A stretch of 14,411 nucleotides of DNA from Circinella minor (lineage: Eukaryota; Mucoromycota; Mucoromycetes; Mucorales; Lichtheimiaceae), in contig JAEPRB010000538.1 in NCBI GenBank assembly GCA_016758965.1, positions 1-14,411 of the forward strand, in the 5' to 3' direction. A model generated the notes under the pieces. That model ran no database searches, was not told where the DNA came from, and was given only the letters and a program-made list of their open reading frames with translations. The position numbers and the translations under genes were made by a program. Shown one piece after another: positions 9,792 through 14,411 of this stretch; positions within the stretch are counted from its first letter, which is position 1; each line of letters begins with the position of its first letter.

Positions 9792-10603
9792 GATGTCAAC
9801 GTAACAGCTCGGCAAGTGGCACCCTCGGTTGTCAACCAAGTTGGTACAAACGTTCCTGTATAAGTGTGGGTGTTGGTCGTTTGGCGGATCTGTAAAGTAA
9901 TCGATGAATCTTTAGTTAAATAACTTTATAAAAAACAGTTAATAATATCATTGAGTAAACACGACGCCATCCACTATCAGAACGAAGCCTTGGGCATAGA
10001 AGACCTTGCCTTGGACGAAAGATATACACGATCTCTCACAGCCGTGTTGTGCGTTCCAAGATCATGTCCTACATAAAATGTCTTGAAAAGTATGATATCT
10101 CTTGTGATAACTTATCCAAAAAGGTGTACAACCATTTTGACAACGAACACAGTAAGCAGTAAGCAGAGATGTACACCTGAACATGCTGCCATGAGAAAGA
10201 CATCGAATCGTCGAAATAGTCGTCGTCATATGGTAGTAAACTTTTATTCTGACCCATTGAGTAAAAACGCAAGAGACGACGTACCGCATTTGGACGTCAT
10301 CAGGCCGAATTGGTGTCTCGCTTTCGAGGTGGAGAGGCATTGGTATAGCTGAGCTCCATGTCTGTTGAAGAGATTGACGACAAGTGCTCCAGTGAGATTG
10401 GAAAGCGCGCAGTGGTTAAGGAACTACAATGGTCATAATGGTGCTTGGTTAAAAGTTTTATCATGAATATTAACAAGTTGTGATATGGAAAAGGAATTTT
10501 TGCTCGTCTCGATGAATTGAATCCTCCTGTTGTTTCTTTTGCATTGTTGAGAGTAGATGCTGGAAGCAATGTTGGGTTGAGTGAAAGGATTGTTAATCAA
10601 TAA
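9792..10603 (+). pseudogene. decayed coding relic of unknown family
   Basis: This stretch is less AT-rich than its flanks and reads as protein in alternating plus-strand frames. Pieces include a segment from 9792 ending at TAA 9867, one from about 9965 rich in Asp, Glu and Leu (LGIEDLALDERYTRSLTAVL), a Lys/Asp-rich piece at about 10055-10160, an Arg-rich piece (10160-10225) leading into DDVPHLDVIRPNW (about 10275-10315), an acidic piece starting MSVEEIDDKCSSEIGKRA (about 10359) and a terminal piece ending at TAA 10601-10603. Each changes frame at or near a stop, so at least four frameshifts or lost introns are needed to join them. The Asp-rich run followed by RPxW may belong to a fungal transposon-associated protein, but I do not recognise the family. 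It lies between two transposase relics. Confidence 0.45.
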
Positions 10604-11309
10604 AAAAAAAACTCGCACAATTGTTTGTTGTGTAGACAAAGAGAAGAAAATATTTTTTTTTAAAGTGTGGGGGTACTTGTGACATTATTGAAAGAGTATG
10701 TGTGACCATACACCTGCAGTTAATTTTTTTTTTTTTGGGGGGGGGGAGTGTTGTAAAATAAGTAACCTATTTTTTCTTTATTGCTCCTACCCTACTTTTT
10801 ACTTCTTTGAACATATTACCTTTTTCTCTAATGCGGTTGATAGATGTTACAATTCTCATAAACTTATCAAACACTTTAATATTATCAAGGGAAGAAGAAT
10901 TACTTTTTTTTCTGTTTTATTTTTCAATGGATTGCTTAACTTTTTGCACCGAACTACATCTAATAATCGTTAACTGTTTTCACTAGTTCCATCATAATTA
11001 TTATTATTCATGAAATAATACTTAGATATCTGAAAATAGCTCCTTAGTATCAAAAGTAGCATTTATAATATAATGGTGGGTTTTTACTTTTATTTTTAGC
11101 TTTGTATGTCGGATTATTACTTAACTTCTATCTTTTTTTTTTCTTTTCCAGTTAAATTTTTTTAGTTTATTACTTGCTCAAGAAAAATGATTGATTAGCG
11201 ACTGAAATCCATATATGTTATTATAGATTTTATTAAAATAAAAGAAAAGGTGTAAAGGTAATATTAGTTAGTGGATAGGAAAAAAAAAAGGGAAAATTGT
11301 GTGTATTTA
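10604..11309. other. AT-rich intergenic region
   Basis: Starts with an A-rich run directly after the relic's stop and includes the T13G10 tract. The rest is T-rich on the plus strand with no coding stretch that I trust. It forms the downstream flank of the minus-strand Tnp2 relic, so it may include that gene's old 3' untranslated region. Confidence 0.45.
10724..10746. repeat. T13G10 homopolymer tract
   Basis: Thirteen T residues are followed immediately by ten G residues. A G10 run is striking in DNA this AT-rich. It could form unusual structures or reflect a sequencing or assembly artefact; no function is assigned. Confidence 0.8.
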
Positions 11310-14029
11310 TTAGGCTAACATCTTTTTCGGTAAAGAAATGAAGGTGATTCTGCTATTTGCGTTGGTTTCTGTGTTATATTTGATAATAGCAACTTGTCCA
11401 TACAAACGATAGATGGGTACAATGCAAGTCATCTCTTCACATGAAAATAGGTACGCCAAATTTCAAGATAGGGATCCATGTATCGTTGATCATCATTTCC
11501 TCCATGGATGCTGTACCATCGAACATGCAAATATATGTTCTGTTGAAATACCATTAAGCACTTGTATATGCCGGAAAAAAATTGTATTTCACAAGTCCAG
11601 GCCATTGCTTCACCAAGGTCGTCTGCATGGAACAGAACTTGTACGTATGCACCTCATTGTAATCATGATTCAGTGCTACGGTATGTTTATCCCATCATTT
11701 TTATTGTGTTCATTTTCTAATACTGATTACTGACGAATTCTTGACCATCATCAGCTTGGGTAAAATGAACAAAGTCCTGACTGTACACAACATTATAAAA
11801 CTGCAACAAGAAACTATGCAGTTGTTCTGGGATCAACATTTCTCGACCATAATTTAATGGATGTGTATCAGATGGAACCGGTTTACTACCAGTGACAAGA
11901 GTGGCTTGTTGAATGTTTGTGGATAAGGCGAAAAATGAATGTGGATCGAATTGGCGATGGATGACATTGACTGTATTATACGAGATCAAGAAAACGATTA
12001 AAAAAATTGAAGTGATGTTGGTGATTCTGGAAGAGGGCTTCAAACGATCGAACAAAATCACGAGCACTAGTCTTTTGCAAAAAAAAACTTTTCATAAATG
12101 TTGCTTCAAATGAGTCTTTTTGGTTGGTGCCGATCTTCTTTAGATATCCGTTGTATCTCTCAAACGAGAAGAGTCAGTAAGCTTACAATGGTCCAAAATC
12201 CTCAATCATGACATCCAAATGCATGTGAAGATGTATATTCGGTGTGATTTCTTCTGGTCCGTATAAATTTTCTACACTGGTACAAAATTGGTGGATTAAG
12301 GTGGCCGCTTCTTGAATCTCATCTATTGTAATAGATGGTTTAACCATTAATCGACATGTATCAGCAAACTTGAACCAGTTCTCCAAGTATCTTCGTTCAA
12401 CGTGACCATCAAGTACAACAGACGAGTATACAATACACCATGATTTCCAATCATCAGCAGTCATGTAAGAAAAACCTTGTCCGCTTACAATTTTCCGCTT
12501 CAAGGAAACATAATCAGGAAGAAGAAGAATACCATCTGTGAGTACTTGCATTTGTTGTAGGTCTTCTGTATCTGTGAGAAAACCTCTACTAACCAGAATT
12601 TAGTCATCCGCTTTGCTGCAGAAAGGAATAAATTATGCATAGGGTCGACGATAGTATAACGGACAAGATCAAAATATTGAAGTCTGTGGAGCTCAGACCA
12701 TCTTGTACCATTTTCCCGTTCACATTCTCGTCGTCCAGCCATTGTTTCAGCACGTCGCCATTGTTCAGCATATTCCCAATTATCATCCATTGTACGTAAT
12801 ACCCAGTTATCAACTTCAAAACCAGAGTAATCAAGGTTCTTTGTACCGGGGAAAACAGGAAATTGGCGATGGCATTTGTGGCAGCCACAACGACTTCCGT
12901 GCGAGGTAAAACCACTTACTTTCCAAGCAGCAGGTATATCACAAGCAACATTCAGCAGACCCAATCGAACGCGAACCCCTATATGTATGTTCTGCTGTGA
13001 CAATTCTTTTACCATTATACCACTCCAACAACTCATCAACCATAAGTCGAAGGTATAGATTTATATCCGAAGCACTTGGTTCTCGAGGACCAGGCATTAC
13101 ACCAACAAGGATGACATTTTCAGTTTTAAAATGTTCAGATAGCGGGAGGTTATTGACAGTCAGATAGATAGCACCACACGAGTACGTCGAATTTTCGAAT
13201 GGACCAAACCAATTAACATTTAAAGTTAACAATAATGAATGAGGCTCTGCAACAAATTGCGGTCATCTCGATCACCAAATTCCCTCCACATGTCATCATC
13301 AAAAACATTTAAAAGGTATCAGCAACATGACTGCGAGTTCGCCATTCCTCTATCTTTGCATCAAAATTTGGTCGCATGAATAAACCTTGTAACAATAGAA
13401 GATAAAGTCTGGTATGACTATTCTTTTATGGTCTCGAGTAATTACCAAATGTTCTGAACAGCACATTTTAACATGAATTAGGATAACCGATGTCGTCATT
13501 GATACACATCTTTGGGCAGTTTAGATCGGCGAGAAGAAATAAGCTGTGGCAGCGTGGACAAGAAACATATTTACGTAATGCATCTGTTAAAGGAGAGAAG
13601 CCAGTAACACAATGCAAAGTTGCAAGTGAAGTAGGAATGCTGGCTGTTGGGTAAATATCTTGAAGAAGAACGATACAGAAGTTGATGATAATACTTGATA
13701 GATGCTTGGAAACCGAATGAAGTTGAAATAATACAAGAAAGATCACAATGAGGATTAGTGGGTGCTGATTTGTGGATACTTCTGGTGTAGTTGCTGGTAG
13801 AGGATCAGGGTAAGTGCCTTTTCTAGTTATAGTTGTAAATATTACATGCTTTGGTATAATAAAATTATATGTTCTGTATAAACCAATCTTGGTCAACATG
13901 TGTTGTATTGTTTTCATTATCTCTATTATTCCCGAATTCGAGATCTTCAGCATTGATGAACTGTTCATCGCCATTCAGCACTCTATCAACAACCTAATCG
14001 TCGTCAACTACTACAAATACTGTCTTCAT
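11310..14029 (-). pseudogene. decayed Tnp2-family (CACTA/EnSpm) transposase gene
   Basis: The minus strand reads in changing frames through the usual order of a fungal Tnp2 transposase. A possible ATG is at 14029. A hydrophobic N-terminal region is followed by a zinc-ribbon-like CPRC...C...C (about 13475-13575), then LTLNVNWFGPF (from 13232), VILVGVMPGPREPS, CGCHKC, YTIVDPMHNLFL, SLKRKIVSGQGFSYMTADDW, HLHMHL...EDFGP (ending at 12186) and FSFERYNGYL. THPLNYGREMLIPEQLHSFL and FVHFTQADDGQEFVSNQ come next, with a C-terminal piece ending at TAA 11312-11310. Lesions include stops at 13996-13994, 13470-13468, 12185-12183 and 12176-12174 (the last in the place of a conserved Trp) and frameshifts near 13310, 13255, 13005, 12590, 11575 and 11510. 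One intron next to 13445 still splices in frame. It cannot encode a working transposase. CACTA-type terminal repeats were not found. Confidence 0.85.
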
Positions 14030-14411
14030 TATCAAAAGAAACGAGATGAAGACTTTTACAGTATAAATAATCGATGACTAACTTTTGTAGGCAACTACTA
14101 CAAGTAAAATATTAAGGGGATTGATAAGTACTCTACTTCTTTTATTAATTATAACTCCTTATACAATGCTTTCTATTACACGTTTTAATATTCTATATGA
14201 AAAAGAATAAAATTTCGGTTTCTCTTTTCTTTTTATCTTTAATATTATTACCAGAAGTTGCATAACTTTCAATGGCTTATGACAATATAAACAAATCATT
14301 ATATATTGTTTATAATAGAATGCAAAGAATAAAAAAATTAACCCCCTTTCATTGAGTACATACGTGATTTTTATATTATAGAACAAAAAAGTCGGCTACG
14401 TGTCTATAATC
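14030..14411. other. upstream flank of the Tnp2 relic
   Basis: AT-rich DNA with no supported gene. It may hold the former promoter or first exon of the minus-strand Tnp2 relic, whose true 5' limit is uncertain. A minus-strand open frame at 14159-14386 is low in complexity and has no recognisable features. Confidence 0.4.

Noticed and set aside
10698..10973. Plus-strand open frame of 91 codons
   Set aside because: It runs through the T13G10 tract and T-rich DNA, giving Phe and Gly runs; low complexity and no recognisable motif.
11413..11733. Plus-strand open frame of 106 codons
   Set aside because: The opposite strand here encodes the C-terminal part of the Tnp2 relic in recognisable blocks, so the plus frame is antisense to it.
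12703..13058. Plus-strand open frames of 60-68 codons
   Set aside because: They are antisense to the central Tnp2 blocks (CGCHKC and the YTIVDPMHNLFL region).
10981..14411. CACTA-type terminal inverted repeats around the Tnp2 relic
   Set aside because: A CACTAG word occurs at 10981, but no matching inverted copy was seen on the other side, so no element boundary is claimed.
1..14411. CRISPR arrays, rRNA or tRNA genes, bacterial operon signals
   Set aside because: No regularly spaced repeats, no tRNA cloverleaf or rRNA-like block was seen, and the introns show this is eukaryotic DNA.

Overview
The window looks like AT-rich nuclear DNA of a fungus, most likely an early-diverging one such as a Mucoromycota species. 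The coding blocks only become continuous after removing short introns (about 40-100 bases) with GT...AG ends and branch sites such as TACTAAC or CTAAC. The gene families seen (telomere-linked-type RecQ helicase, MULE transposase, Tnp2-type CACTA transposase) are common in fungal repeat-rich regions. The taxonomic call is an inference from style, not from a marker gene.

Layout. 1-1527: AT-rich DNA without a confident gene, holding one small membrane-type open frame without an ATG (1163-1411). 1528-5659, minus strand: one large ten-exon gene that I could splice by hand into an uninterrupted frame of 1130 codons plus stop. It encodes an N-terminal half with a tyrosine-recombinase-like catalytic pattern, then a full RecQ-type helicase core, a RecQ-type zinc site, and two further Cys/His modules. 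5660-5870: its probable promoter. 5870-6852: intergenic DNA with an exact 18-bp direct repeat. 6853-8812, plus strand: a decayed MULE (Mutator-like) transposase gene with recognisable introns and all three catalytic blocks, but many stops and frameshifts. 8893-8934: an isolated strong hairpin. 9792-10603, plus strand: a decayed coding stretch of unknown family. 10724-10746: a T13G10 tract. 11310-14029, minus strand: a decayed Tnp2-family (CACTA/EnSpm) transposase gene. The rest is intergenic.

The window is therefore a transposon graveyard containing one gene that is still open from end to end. That contrast is the main observation: a recombinase-helicase-zinc fusion kept readable through nine introns while the transposase genes beside it are broken. 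Whether it is itself a mobile-element enzyme (Crypton-like, with an added helicase) or a domesticated subtelomeric gene cannot be settled from the sequence alone.
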